Positions 40,733-50,672 of a stretch of 51,432 bases of DNA are shown here, piece by piece. This DNA is from Candidatus Omnitrophota bacterium (GTDB taxonomy: Bacteria; Omnitrophota; Gorgyraeia; Gygaellales; Profunditerraquicolaceae). The stretch is taken from contig JAQUMI010000005.1 in the NCBI GenBank assembly GCA_028718225.1, positions 1 to 51,432 of the forward strand. The letters are read 5' to 3'. The position numbers and the translations under genes were made by a program. The notes below the pieces were generated by a model, which saw only the letters and a list, made by a program, of their open reading frames with translations, had not been told where the DNA came from and ran no database searches. Positions within the stretch are counted from its first letter, which is position 1; each line of letters opens with the position of its first letter.

Positions 40733-41506
40733 ATGCGGTTGGATGAAATCAAGATATCGCGGGCGATAATTGAATCTTACCAGCAAAAATTAATCAAAGC
40801 CTTGGATGTAGAGGTGGCGATCGTCGGCGCCGGGCCTAGCGGTATGGTCTGCGGGTATTACCTGGCTAAGGCCGGCAAAGAAGTGGTTTTATTTGAGAGA
40901 AAATTATCGGTGGGAGGCGGCATGTGGGGAGGCGGAATTATGTTTAATGAAATAGTGGTCCAGGAAGAAGCTAAGAAGATCTTTGAGGAATTCGGGGTCA
41001 GAACAAGGAGGTACGCGGAGGGTTATTATCTGGCTGATTCCATAGATAGCGTTTCAACGATATGCTCTAAAGCCGTACATGCGGGCTTGAGGATTTTTAA
41101 CCTGATCAGCGCTGAAGATGTAATGGTCCGGTCCAAGCGTGTGTGTGGTTTGGTCCTAAACTGGACTGCCGTGGAGATGGCTAATCTGCATGTTGATCCC
41201 CTAACCATGCGGGCCAAGTTCGTAGTGGATGCGACCGGCCATCCGGCGGAAGTCGCCCGTATTGTTGAGCGTAAGTCCGGTATAAAACTTAATACCAAAA
41301 CCGGCCGGACTATCGGAGAACAATCTATGCACGCGCAGGAAGGGGAGCAAATTATTGTCAAGAATTCTAAGGAGATATGCCCCGGGCTTTATGCCTGCGG
41401 CATGTGCGCTAACGCTGTATTCGGAGGAGCGCGTATGGGGCCGATTTTCGGCGGAATGCTGCTGGCCGGAAAAAAGGTAGCCAGAGACTTGCTTAAAAAA
41501 CTATAA
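40733..41506 (+). CDS. thi4: Thi4-family (sulfide-dependent) thiazole synthase
   Basis: [101 protein letters not shown] 40733 with GGGAGGGG RBS. Confidence 0.94.
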   Translation: MRLDEIKISRAIIESYQQKLIKALDVEVAIVGAGPSGMVCGYYLAKAGKEVVLFERKLSVGGGMWGGGIMFNEIVVQEEAKKIFEEFGVRTRRYAEGYYLADSIDSVSTICSKAVHAGLRIFNLISAEDVMVRSKRVCGLVLNWTAVEMANLHVDPLTMRAKFVVDATGHPAEVARIVERKSGIKLNTKTGRTIGEQSMHAQEGEQIIVKNSKEICPGLYACGMCANAVFGGARMGPIFGGMLLAGKKVARDLLKKL

Positions 41507-41546
41507 GTTATTGGTTAATTAGCTATCAGAATAAAAGAGGATGCAA

Positions 41547-41590
41547 GGGGCCGTTTCCCTTACCCTTAGAAGGAAACGGCCCCTTTTTCT
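41547..41590 (+). terminator. Strong intrinsic terminator
   Basis: GGGGCCGTTTCC…GGAAACGGCCCC perfect 12-bp stem + TTTTTCTTT. Confidence 0.93.
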
Positions 41591-41623
41591 TTATTACATT
41601 TTTAAAAGATGTTGAGATTTTGC

Positions 41624-41676
41624 TTGACAAAAAGTAAAAATGAATTTAATATACATAATATGAATACAAATTCATT
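41624..41676 (+). promoter_or_regulatory. Promoter and candidate TetR operator
   Basis: TTGACA-17-TAATAT; perfect inverted repeat AATGAATTT (41639-41647) / AAATTCATT (41668-41676) spanning -10 and start codon. Confidence 0.65.
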
Positions 41677-42325
41677 AATTGAGGAAATAATCAAAAATAC
41701 CCAAATTTCTGCCAGCTTAAGCCGGAAAGAAAGAGATAAGCAGCTGCGCAAAGCTGATATTATGGCTGCGGCAGAACGCGTTTTTGCCTTAAAAGGCTAT
41801 CATGGGGCGGTAATGCAGGATATTGCCCGCGAGGCCCAGTATGCCACCGGCACGGTTTATTTGTATTTCAGGGATAAAGAAATGCTTTATTTTTCCCTGG
41901 TAGAAGAGAAGATGATAAATTTAACAACTGGATTAAGGCAGAAGACAGCTCAGGTCGCTGACGCCGAAGATAAACTACGGATCTTTATGCAGGAGAGTTT
42001 GGATTTTTTTGAAAGGAATCAGGATTTTTTCAGGATATTCTTTTCAGAGGTATCCAAAGGCCCGATATTGAAAAAAGGGAAGTTCTCTAAGCCTTCCGGG
42101 ATGCTGCAGCACAAAGAATTTGTCGAAGAGCTTATCAGTACCGGACAAAAACAGAAAATAATAAGGAATGATTTTAGCGCAAAACAGATAGCCGATATTC
42201 TTGGATCGATTTTTATGGCTTTCATTTTTGATTGGTTGAAGGAAGGCCCAAAAGATAAGAAATTAAATACTGCGGCTGATTTTATCCTGGATATATTTTT
42301 AAGCGGAGCAGGCAGGAGAAGATGA
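41660..42325 (+). CDS. TetR/AcrR family transcriptional regulator
   Basis: KADIMAAAERVFALKGYHGAVMQDIAREAQYATGTVYLYFRDKEMLYFSLVEEK HTH; ATG 41660 likely. Confidence 0.92.
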   Translation: MNTNSLIEEIIKNTQISASLSRKERDKQLRKADIMAAAERVFALKGYHGAVMQDIAREAQYATGTVYLYFRDKEMLYFSLVEEKMINLTTGLRQKTAQVADAEDKLRIFMQESLDFFERNQDFFRIFFSEVSKGPILKKGKFSKPSGMLQHKEFVEELISTGQKQKIIRNDFSAKQIADILGSIFMAFIFDWLKEGPKDKKLNTAADFILDIFLSGAGRRR

Positions 42326-43605
42326 GGGCAAAGGATTCTCTAGTATTAATAATAATCTTATTCCCGTTGTTTTTTTTCAGCAAGGCGGCAGCCGAGGAAA
42401 CGCTGACCTGGCAGGATTGTATTAAAGAGGCAGCGAAAAACCATCCGGATTTAATCGCGGCAGTAGAGGAAACCAAGCAATCCCTGGCCGCTAAGAGAAT
42501 TACCGCCAGCGCCCTTTACCCCCAGGTAGACGCTAGTCTGGATGCCTCAACCTCCAGGATCGCCTCCGATAATAATCCCGCTTCTGTCGGCGATAGTTAT
42601 AGTTACGGAATAAGCGCGACCCAGTTGATCTTTGACGGCACTAAGACCATCCAGGATGTAAAAGCTGCTGCGGAGAATATAAAAGCCTCGCAACAGAATT
42701 ATAAATATACTTCTACTCAAGTCAGGTTAAATTTACGTACCGCATTCGTTAATTTATTAAGGGCCCAGGATTTAATCAAGGTAACCGAGGATATTGTGAG
42801 GATAAGAAAAGAGAATTACGAGCTGATAACTCTGCGTTATGTATCCGGATTAGAGCATAAAGGCGCGCTGCTTACTGCTGAAGCAAATTTAGCCCAGGCG
42901 TTATTCCAGGTTGCCCAGGCAAAAAGGGATGTTGTGCTGGCGCAAAGGCAGTTGACTAAGGAGATGGGCAGAAAAGGATTTATCCCGATGAGCGTAAAAG
43001 CAGATTTTAAAGTTACTGATTCAGCCAAGGATAAACCGGACCTGGAATCCCTGGTAAAAAATAATCCCTATTTGCAACAGCTTATCTCCCAGAAAAATGC
43101 GGCAGAATTCAGTTTAAAATCTGCCTACGCTAATTTTTCTCCCACACTAACCGGCGCGGCCGGCGCAAATAAAGCCGGTAAACATTGGCTACCCAAAGGC
43201 GATAACTGGAGCCTGGGGCTTAGCTTATCTATGCCTATATTTGAGGGAGGGTTAAGGACCGCTCAGGTATCCCAGGCCCAGGCTTATTTAAATCAACTTA
43301 AAGAGAATGAAAGAAGCACGCGGGACAGTCTGGTAGTTGCCTTAGAGAATACCTGGGTAGATTTACAGGATGCCCTTGAAACAGTAGGCGTTCAATACAA
43401 AACCCTGATTGCCACAGAGGAGCGCTCTAAAATAGCCGAGGCAGAATACGCGACAGGTTTTATTACTTATGATAACTGGACGATTATTGAAGATAATCTG
43501 GTGCAGGCCAAGACTGCTTATTTAAATTCCCAGGCCAATGCTTTATTGGCTGAGGCAAATTGGATCCAGGCGAAAGGAGAGACACTAGAATATGCGAAAA
43601 ACTAA
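42322..43605 (+). CDS. TolC family outer-membrane efflux protein
   Basis: Signal peptide then OEP pattern (LTWQDCIKEAAKNHPDLIAAVEE…); ATGA overlap. Confidence 0.92.
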   Translation: MRAKDSLVLIIILFPLFFFSKAAAEETLTWQDCIKEAAKNHPDLIAAVEETKQSLAAKRITASALYPQVDASLDASTSRIASDNNPASVGDSYSYGISATQLIFDGTKTIQDVKAAAENIKASQQNYKYTSTQVRLNLRTAFVNLLRAQDLIKVTEDIVRIRKENYELITLRYVSGLEHKGALLTAEANLAQALFQVAQAKRDVVLAQRQLTKEMGRKGFIPMSVKADFKVTDSAKDKPDLESLVKNNPYLQQLISQKNAAEFSLKSAYANFSPTLTGAAGANKAGKHWLPKGDNWSLGLSLSMPIFEGGLRTAQVSQAQAYLNQLKENERSTRDSLVVALENTWVDLQDALETVGVQYKTLIATEERSKIAEAEYATGFITYDNWTIIEDNLVQAKTAYLNSQANALLAEANWIQAKGETLEYAKN

Positions 43606-44560
43606 ATTAAAAATAATTTTCGGAATTTTAGTGCTATTGACGATTTGCGCATTTGTTATGTTTAAGATTAAAAGCAAAGGTTCAGACAGTGAGATAATCA
43701 AAGAGATTAAGCCGACTCTAGGTTCAATCCAGACTTTTATTTCTACTACCGGGACAGTCCTGCCTAAAAACCGGCTGGAAGTAAAGCCTCCGGTTAACGG
43801 CCGCATAGAAAGCATTTCCGTACAAGAGGGCGAAAAAGTAAAAGATGGCCAGGTTTTGGCCTGGATGAGTTCTACTGAAAGGGCTGCCCTTCTTGACGCT
43901 GCCCAGGGGCAGGGAGAGGTAGTATTGAAATACTGGGAGCAGGTATATAAGCCCATATCGCTTTTATCTCCGATTGACGGTGAAGTCATTGTCGCCACGA
44001 CCCAGCCGGGGCAGACCGTTACTACCAGTGATGCGATAGTTGTTTTATCGGACCACCTGATTATTCGCGCTCAGGTTGATGAGACTGATATCGGAAAAAT
44101 TAAGCTCGGCCAGCAGGCTTTTATTACCTTGGATGCGTATCTGGATATAAAAATAAAGGCGACTGTCGACCACATATATTATGAATCCGAGACAGTAAAT
44201 AATGTGACTATATATAAAGTTGACCTTATACCTGAAAAGGCCCCGGAATTTTTCCGTTCGGGGATGAACGCGACAGTAGATTTTAGGACCGAAAGCAAAG
44301 ATAGCGCCCTGCTTTTGCCGGTTGATGCAGTGCGTAAGGAAAAGGCCGAGAGTTATGTTTTGTTAAAAGAGGATGGTAGTAAAACTCCGGTCAAGCGCGT
44401 CGTTAAAATAGGCATTACTGATGATAAAAATTATGAAATTATTTCCGGTGTGACTGCCGCGAATACAGTGTTAGTTATGTCAAGGAAATATGTTTTGCCC
44501 AGCAGAGATATGGGGAGTAATCCGTTTATGCCTTTTGGGCAGAAGAAGAAAGCAAAATGA
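43592..44560 (+). CDS. RND/MacA-type periplasmic adaptor subunit
   Basis: IQTFISTTGTVLPKNRLEVKPPVNGRIESISVQEGEKVKDGQVLAWM. Confidence 0.92.
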   Translation: MRKTKLKIIFGILVLLTICAFVMFKIKSKGSDSEIIKEIKPTLGSIQTFISTTGTVLPKNRLEVKPPVNGRIESISVQEGEKVKDGQVLAWMSSTERAALLDAAQGQGEVVLKYWEQVYKPISLLSPIDGEVIVATTQPGQTVTTSDAIVVLSDHLIIRAQVDETDIGKIKLGQQAFITLDAYLDIKIKATVDHIYYESETVNNVTIYKVDLIPEKAPEFFRSGMNATVDFRTESKDSALLLPVDAVRKEKAESYVLLKEDGSKTPVKRVVKIGITDDKNYEIISGVTAANTVLVMSRKYVLPSRDMGSNPFMPFGQKKKAK

Positions 44561-46557
44561 ATTTTCTGGAGACGGATAAAACAGTGATAGAAGTAAGGAA
44601 TTTATATAAAACCTACCAGATGGGTAATATTAAGGTCCAGGCTTTAGCCGACGTATCCTTACGCATAGCTTCGGGAGAGTTTGTCGCGATTATGGGCGCT
44701 TCCGGCTCAGGAAAATCTACGCTTATGCACGTATTGGGTTTGTTGGATAGGCCGGATTCAGGCCAGTATTACCTGGGGGGGGAAGAAGTAACTAAGCTTT
44801 CAGATAAAGAATTAGCTCTTGTAAGGAATCAGCTGGTCGGTTTTGTCTTCCAGCAGTTTCATTTATTGCCTAGAATGACAGCTTTAGAGAACGCCGAGCT
44901 TCCTTTGATCTATGCCGGTAAAAGGCATTTAAAAGAAAGGGCGGCTAAGGAAATCGAAGGCGTTGGTCTAAGAGACAGGATGTTGCATCGGCCCAATGAA
45001 ATGTCCGGAGGCCAGCAACAGAGAGTGGCGATCGCCAGGAGCCTGGTAAATGATCCGCCGATAATCTTCGCGGATGAGCCAACGGGAAATCTTGATTCAA
45101 AAAGCAAGGAAGAAATAGTTGCAATATTAAAAGGGTTGAATGATAAAGGTAAAACAGTCGTAATCGTTACTCACGAAAATGAAATAGCGGTTTGCGCTAA
45201 GCGTATTATTCAAATGCGCGATGGCCTAATCATTTCGGATAAAAATAATTCCAGAGAAACAAAAACCTCCGGAGTTAAAATACCCGAAAATTTAATCAAA
45301 AATATTTTGTCAGATTCAAAGAGGGCGATTAAGGGCGGTATTGAATTTCTGGATTACCTACGCCAGGCAATTTCCGCTATGTTAGCGCATAAAATGCGGG
45401 CGTTTTTATCCATCCTGGGCATACTTATCGGCGTGGCCGCGGTCATTGCTATGATCGCTTTGGGCCAGGGAGCCCAGGAATCAATCGAAAAACAGCTGGC
45501 ATCATTAGGCTCTAACCTTTTGTTGATAAGGCCCGGTTCTCCTAAATTGCACGGCGTGGCTATGCAGAGCGGTTCATACACCAGGTTTGTCTTTACGGAT
45601 ATAGCGGCGATAGCTAAACTTACGGATTTAATAAAATATGTCAGTCCTTCAGTAAGCGGCAGGGCTCAGCTTGTTTATGGCAGTAAGAACTGGAATACGC
45701 AGGTTGAAGGCGTGGGTGTAGATTACGCGCCGTTACGCGCCGCGGTCCCGGAATTCGGGAGGTTTTTTGCCGAAGATGAGGTAAAGATGAGAAATAAAGT
45801 AGCCTTGCTGGGTACTACTGTGGTCAAGGAGCTTTTTGGAGACGCTAATCCTATCGGTGAAACTATCAAGATAAATTTAATTAATTTTAAAATAATCGGA
45901 ATTCTACCCCAGAAAGGCGCCGGAGGTTTCCACGACCAGGATGATACGGTGATCATCCCTATAACCACCGCGATGTACAGGCTTTTGGGGAAGCAGTATA
46001 TTGACCAAATCTACGCTGAAGCAGTTTCACCTGAGGTAATAGATGAAGCGCAGGAGACAATAACAAAGGTTATCTTAAAGCAGCACCACTTAAGCGCTAA
46101 AGACGCTGAGGACGCCTTTCAGGTACGCAATATGGCCGATATCAAGAAAGCGTTGGAGTCCAGCACTAAAACAATGAGTTTATTATTAGGCGCGATCGCG
46201 GCGATTTCCCTTTTAGTCGGAGGTATAGGGATTATGAATATTATGCTGGTCTCGGTAACTGAACGCACGCGTGAGATTGGCCTAAGAAAAGCGATCGGAG
46301 CAAGCAACAAGGATATTATGGTGCAGTTTCTTATCGAAGCGGCGTTAATGTCGCTTATCGGAGGCCTTTTGGGCATCTTTCTGGGTACGGGTATTTCTAT
46401 TCTCATTACTTTATTTACTGGTTGGACAGTAAAAATCGCTCTCTTCCCGATAATCCTCTCTACAACGTTTTCTTTAATTGTGGGAATAGTCTTCGGGATC
46501 TGGCCTGCTCAGAAAGCCGCTAAGCTGGATCCCATCGAAGCCTTAAGATATGAATAA
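44557..46557 (+). CDS. macB: MacB-type ABC transporter (fused ATPase-permease)
   Basis: GASGSGKSTLMHVLGLLDRPDSG, MSGGQQQRVAIARSL, FADEPTGNLDSKS; MacB_PCD + FtsX permease (GGIGIMNIMLVSVTERTREIGLRKAIGA). Confidence 0.95.
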   Translation: MNFLETDKTVIEVRNLYKTYQMGNIKVQALADVSLRIASGEFVAIMGASGSGKSTLMHVLGLLDRPDSGQYYLGGEEVTKLSDKELALVRNQLVGFVFQQFHLLPRMTALENAELPLIYAGKRHLKERAAKEIEGVGLRDRMLHRPNEMSGGQQQRVAIARSLVNDPPIIFADEPTGNLDSKSKEEIVAILKGLNDKGKTVVIVTHENEIAVCAKRIIQMRDGLIISDKNNSRETKTSGVKIPENLIKNILSDSKRAIKGGIEFLDYLRQAISAMLAHKMRAFLSILGILIGVAAVIAMIALGQGAQESIEKQLASLGSNLLLIRPGSPKLHGVAMQSGSYTRFVFTDIAAIAKLTDLIKYVSPSVSGRAQLVYGSKNWNTQVEGVGVDYAPLRAAVPEFGRFFAEDEVKMRNKVALLGTTVVKELFGDANPIGETIKINLINFKIIGILPQKGAGGFHDQDDTVIIPITTAMYRLLGKQYIDQIYAEAVSPEVIDEAQETITKVILKQHHLSAKDAEDAFQVRNMADIKKALESSTKTMSLLLGAIAAISLLVGGIGIMNIMLVSVTERTREIGLRKAIGASNKDIMVQFLIEAALMSLIGGLLGIFLGTGISILITLFTGWTVKIALFPIILSTTFSLIVGIVFGIWPAQKAAKLDPIEALRYE

Positions 46558-46564
46558 ACTTTAA

Positions 46565-47902
46565 ATGAAATCCGCTAAAAAAAATCCTAACGGTTTTACT
46601 AATCTTAAGCTTATATTGCGGGCACTCCGGCACAGGAATTACCGTCTATTTTTCGCCGGCCAGAGCATATCCCTGATCGGCACCTGGATGCAGCAGGTGG
46701 CGCTGGCCTGGTTAGTCTATCGTTTGACAAATTCTCCCTTTTTATTGGGGATAGTGGGGTTTGCCGGGCAGATCCCTACTTTTTTATTTTCGCCGTTCGC
46801 CGGAGTTTTCGCGGACAGGCATAACCGCAGGAATATGTTGGTCATAACCCAGGTTCTTTCACTGGTACAGGCGTTAATTTTATCCCTGCTTATCTTAACC
46901 GGAAATATCCAGGTCTGGCAGATTATAGCTTTAAGCTGCCTGCTGGGGGTTATCAATTCCTTTGATATCCAGATCCGCCAGGCATTTACCGTGGAGATGA
47001 TTGAAGACAGGGAGGATTTAGGAAATGCCATAGCCCTGAATTCTTCAATGGTTAATGCGGCCCGTTTAATCGGCCCTTCCCTGGCCGGCATACTGATTGC
47101 TTCAGTCGGCGAAGGTGTATGTTTTCTTCTGAACTCCGCCAGTTATATCCCGGTTATTGTGTCTCTGTTAGCGATGAAAGTCAATAAAAAGAAGGTGAGC
47201 CCGCAGCATAGGCATATCCTTCTGGAATTAAAAGAAGGCTATAATTATGCTTTCAATTTTCTTCCGATTAAGATAATCCTTTTGCTCCTGGCGCTGGTCA
47301 GTCTGATGGGTGTGCCTTATCAGTTATTGATGCCGGTTTTTGCCCGGGATATTTTTCACGGAGGCCCGCTTACTCTCGGTTTTCTCGTAGCAATGAGCGG
47401 AATCGGCGCGCTAGCCGGAGCGATTTATCTTGCTGCCAGGAGGAGTGTTCTGGGATTAAATAGAATTATTGCCTGGACAGCGGGGCTTTTTGGTTTGGGC
47501 ATTATTGCTTTTTCTTTTTCCCGCGTCCTCTGGGTATCTATGTTGATATTGTTAATCAGCGGTTTTGGAATGATGGTCCAGATGGCCTCAAGTAATACGA
47601 TTTTGCAGACAATCGTTGAAGAGGATAAGCGCGGGAGAGTAATGAGCTTTTACACAATGTCCTTTATGGGCATGGTGCCTTTTGGCAGTTTATTAGCGGG
47701 GAGCCTGGCTAGTTCAATAGGCGCACCCAATACCCTGTTATTGGGCGGCATTTGTTGTATTACCGGCGCAGGCATATTTGCCGTGAAACTCCCTTTGATT
47801 AGGGAAAAAGTCCGTCCGATTTACGCCAAGAAAGGTATTATTCCGGAAGTCGCCCAGGGAATTCAATCCGCAGCAGGATTCGCAAACTTCGCTAAAGATT
47901 AA
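46565..47902 (+). CDS. MFS transporter (EntS/DHA3-like)
   Basis: FAGQSISLIGTWMQQVALAWLVYRLT, GVFADRHNRRNMLV, 12-TM pattern. Confidence 0.92.
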   Translation: MKSAKKNPNGFTNLKLILRALRHRNYRLFFAGQSISLIGTWMQQVALAWLVYRLTNSPFLLGIVGFAGQIPTFLFSPFAGVFADRHNRRNMLVITQVLSLVQALILSLLILTGNIQVWQIIALSCLLGVINSFDIQIRQAFTVEMIEDREDLGNAIALNSSMVNAARLIGPSLAGILIASVGEGVCFLLNSASYIPVIVSLLAMKVNKKKVSPQHRHILLELKEGYNYAFNFLPIKIILLLLALVSLMGVPYQLLMPVFARDIFHGGPLTLGFLVAMSGIGALAGAIYLAARRSVLGLNRIIAWTAGLFGLGIIAFSFSRVLWVSMLILLISGFGMMVQMASSNTILQTIVEEDKRGRVMSFYTMSFMGMVPFGSLLAGSLASSIGAPNTLLLGGICCITGAGIFAVKLPLIREKVRPIYAKKGIIPEVAQGIQSAAGFANFAKD

Positions 47903-47960
47903 AAAATAATCCCTTGTAACTTTCAGTCATTGCGCATAGAATATATAAAATAAGGAAGCC

Positions 47961-48194
47961 ATGAAAAAAATATCCCTGGCACAAATTAAAACGAATCGTA
48001 AGGCTAAGGTCATCGAGATCCTGGGCGGCCATAATTTACAAAACAGACTGATGAATATAGGTGTGCATAAAGGCAGGGAGCTGCTTAAACTCAGCCATAT
48101 CGGTTTAAGGGGCCCGGTAGTAATTAAAGCCGGCAGGAGTATCCTGGCTTTGGGGCACGGCGTAGCGGCAAAAATCATCGTTGAGGCGGAATGA
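47961..48194 (+). CDS. feoA: FeoA domain protein
   Basis: 77 aa FeoA/SH3-like: RLMNIGVHKGRELLKLSHIGLRGPVVIKAGRSILALGHGVAAKIIV. Confidence 0.88.
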   Translation: MKKISLAQIKTNRKAKVIEILGGHNLQNRLMNIGVHKGRELLKLSHIGLRGPVVIKAGRSILALGHGVAAKIIVEAE

Positions 48195-49921
48195 TAAAAA
48201 AAATTTATCTTATCGGTAACCCGAACGTAGGTAAGAGCGTGGTATTTTCGCGGCTTACCGGGGTACAGGTAATCTCCTCGAATTATCCCGGTACGACTGT
48301 GGAGATAAGTAAGGGGTATTTACAGTTAGGCGGAGAGAGGATTGAAGTTGTGGATTTGCCGGGGACTTATTCGTTAGAGTCGACTTCCTCCGCAGAAGAG
48401 GTAGCTGTTTCTTTGTTGAAAGAATATAATAAAGACGAGATCGCGGTAATCAATATCCTGGATTCGACTAATCTGGAAAGGAATTTATTGCTTACCCTGC
48501 AATTGATTGAGGGAGGATTTCCGGTGATTGCCTGCTTGAATATGTGCGATGAGGCCGGGCATAGGGGGGTTCGTATAGATATTGGGAAGTTAGAAGATAT
48601 TTTACATATTCCGGTCATCTCAACCTGCGCAATAACCGGGGCGGGCATAAAATTGCTGATTGAAAGAATAAAAGAAGCAGCAGTTGTCTCCAGGGGTAAG
48701 CTCACCCATGAAGAGCGCTGGAAGGAGATCGGCCGGATTATCGAGCAGGCGCAGCATCTGGAGCACCGGCATCACAGTTTAAGGGAAATATTAGAGGATC
48801 TATCGGTGCGGCCGGTAAGCGGGTTGATTATGGCGGCAGGAGTTATCTATGCCGCATTCAAGTTTGTGCGCTTTATCGGAGAGGGGATAATTAATAAATT
48901 AACCGATCCGTTATTCATTAATTTTTTTCAGCCGCTATTGGAAAAATTAACCTTCCATTGGCAGGAGAAGGGGTTCTGGTTCCATCTGCTTATCGGCGAT
49001 TTGATTAACGGCAAGATTGATTTTAAACAGTCCCTCGGGCTCTTAACCACGGCCCCTTACATCGAATTCGGGATGGTTTTGCCTTATGTCATATCCTTTT
49101 ATTTTGTTTTAAGCCTCTTAGAAGATATAGGGTATTTGCCCCGCCTGGCGATATTATTGGATAATCTTTTACACCGGCTGGGCCTGCATGGTTATGCGAT
49201 AATCCCGGCGCTCCTGGGGCTGGGCTGTAATGTCCCGGGCATTTTAGCTACGCGCGTGCTGGAATCAAAGCGCGAAAGGTTCATCGCTTCTACATTGATC
49301 TCTATCGGCGTGCCCTGCGTGCCTTTACAGGCCATGATTTTCGGCCTATTGGGTAAATTTGGAGGAATTTATGTGGTCGGAGTTTATTTGGTATTGTTTT
49401 CTTTGATTTTAATATTAGGGACAATCCTGAACCGCATGTTATCCGGATATAGCCCGGAATTTTTATTAGAAATTCCTCCTTACAGGTTTCCTCCGCTAAC
49501 CATACTGGCCAGAAAACTTTTTTTCCGCATTAAAGGATTCGTCATTGAGGCAGTCCCGGTTGTTCTGTTAGGTGTTCTGGCGATAAATATTCTTTTATAC
49601 TTCAGATTATTTGATTTTGTAACCGGCATATTTGCGCCTTTAGTCAATGGTTTGTTTGGGCTGCCCAAACAAGCGGTAGCTGCCCTGGCTATCGGTTTTT
49701 TAAGAAAGGATGTTGCCGTAGGGATGTTAGCGCCGCTAGGGCTTTCAGTTAAGCAGCTATTTATCGCGGTAACGTTATTAGCAGTTTCTTTTCCCTGTAT
49801 TGCTACCTTTATTGTACTATGGAAAGAATTGGGTGTCGGAGACGTAATTAAAGCGACTCTATTGATGATTACTGTCAGCATTATTCTGGGAGGGGCGCTT
49901 AATTTATTAATATTAAGATAA
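48191..49921 (+). CDS. feoB: FeoB-family ferrous iron transporter (compact, divergent gate)
   Basis: GNPNVGKSVVFSRLTGVQVISSNYPGTTVE, VDLPGTYSL, CLNMCDEA; Gate domains; GCNVPGILATRVLESKRERF. Confidence 0.92.
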   Translation: MIKKIYLIGNPNVGKSVVFSRLTGVQVISSNYPGTTVEISKGYLQLGGERIEVVDLPGTYSLESTSSAEEVAVSLLKEYNKDEIAVINILDSTNLERNLLLTLQLIEGGFPVIACLNMCDEAGHRGVRIDIGKLEDILHIPVISTCAITGAGIKLLIERIKEAAVVSRGKLTHEERWKEIGRIIEQAQHLEHRHHSLREILEDLSVRPVSGLIMAAGVIYAAFKFVRFIGEGIINKLTDPLFINFFQPLLEKLTFHWQEKGFWFHLLIGDLINGKIDFKQSLGLLTTAPYIEFGMVLPYVISFYFVLSLLEDIGYLPRLAILLDNLLHRLGLHGYAIIPALLGLGCNVPGILATRVLESKRERFIASTLISIGVPCVPLQAMIFGLLGKFGGIYVVGVYLVLFSLILILGTILNRMLSGYSPEFLLEIPPYRFPPLTILARKLFFRIKGFVIEAVPVVLLGVLAINILLYFRLFDFVTGIFAPLVNGLFGLPKQAVAALAIGFLRKDVAVGMLAPLGLSVKQLFIAVTLLAVSFPCIATFIVLWKELGVGDVIKATLLMITVSIILGGALNLLILR

Positions 49922-49931
49922 GGTTTTTAAC

Positions 49932-50672
49932 ATGAAAAAAATTCTTAAGAAAATAGGTCTAATTTTTATATTTTTTATTATTTTAGCCGTTGTTTTTTTC
50001 GTTATCTCATTATTTTTTGATGAGGCGGTTCTGGTGCGCAAAGGGACCTTTTACCGCGCCCAGCGAACGGATAAAGTGGTGGCTCTGACTTTTGATGACG
50101 GGCCCAGCCCTATCTGGACCCCGCAGGTATTAGATGAGCTGAAAAAGGCAAAAGTAAAGGCTACCTTTTTTATGCTCGGGAGCCACGTAGAAAGATACCC
50201 GGAAATCGCCAGGCGTGTTTTAGCAGAGGGCCATGAAATTGGCAACCATACCTATGACCACCATGTCTTGATCTATTATAAGATGGAGGAATTGGAAAAA
50301 GAAATCCAGGAAGCGGAAGATGCGCTTAAGACCGTGACCGGCCAATCGCCCAGATATTTCAGGCCTCCCAAGGCCTGGCTTTCCTCCAGGGAGAAGAGAA
50401 AGATAGAAGAAATGGGGTATAAAATTGTATTATGGTCATTGAATTCCAAGGACTGGGTGACTTTTCACGATAAACAGATTACCGCCTACATTTTAAAACG
50501 TATTCAGCCCGGGGATATTATTCTTTTCCATGACAGCGGAGGGGTTTTTACCGCTGAAGGAGGAAACCGCGCTCAGACAATTAAAACCATCCCCCGACTA
50601 GCCAGAAAATTAAAGGAAAAAGGCTATAGGTTCGTGACCATCAGTGAATTGATGGGGCAGCCGCATTCATGA
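49932..50672 (+). CDS. Polysaccharide deacetylase (NodB/CE4)
   Basis: VVALTFDDGPSPIWTPQVLDELKKAKVKATFFMLGSHVERYPEIARRVLAEGHEIGNHTYDHH; RYFRPPK; ILFHDSGG. Confidence 0.95.
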   Translation: MKKILKKIGLIFIFFIILAVVFFVISLFFDEAVLVRKGTFYRAQRTDKVVALTFDDGPSPIWTPQVLDELKKAKVKATFFMLGSHVERYPEIARRVLAEGHEIGNHTYDHHVLIYYKMEELEKEIQEAEDALKTVTGQSPRYFRPPKAWLSSREKRKIEEMGYKIVLWSLNSKDWVTFHDKQITAYILKRIQPGDIILFHDSGGVFTAEGGNRAQTIKTIPRLARKLKEKGYRFVTISELMGQPHS

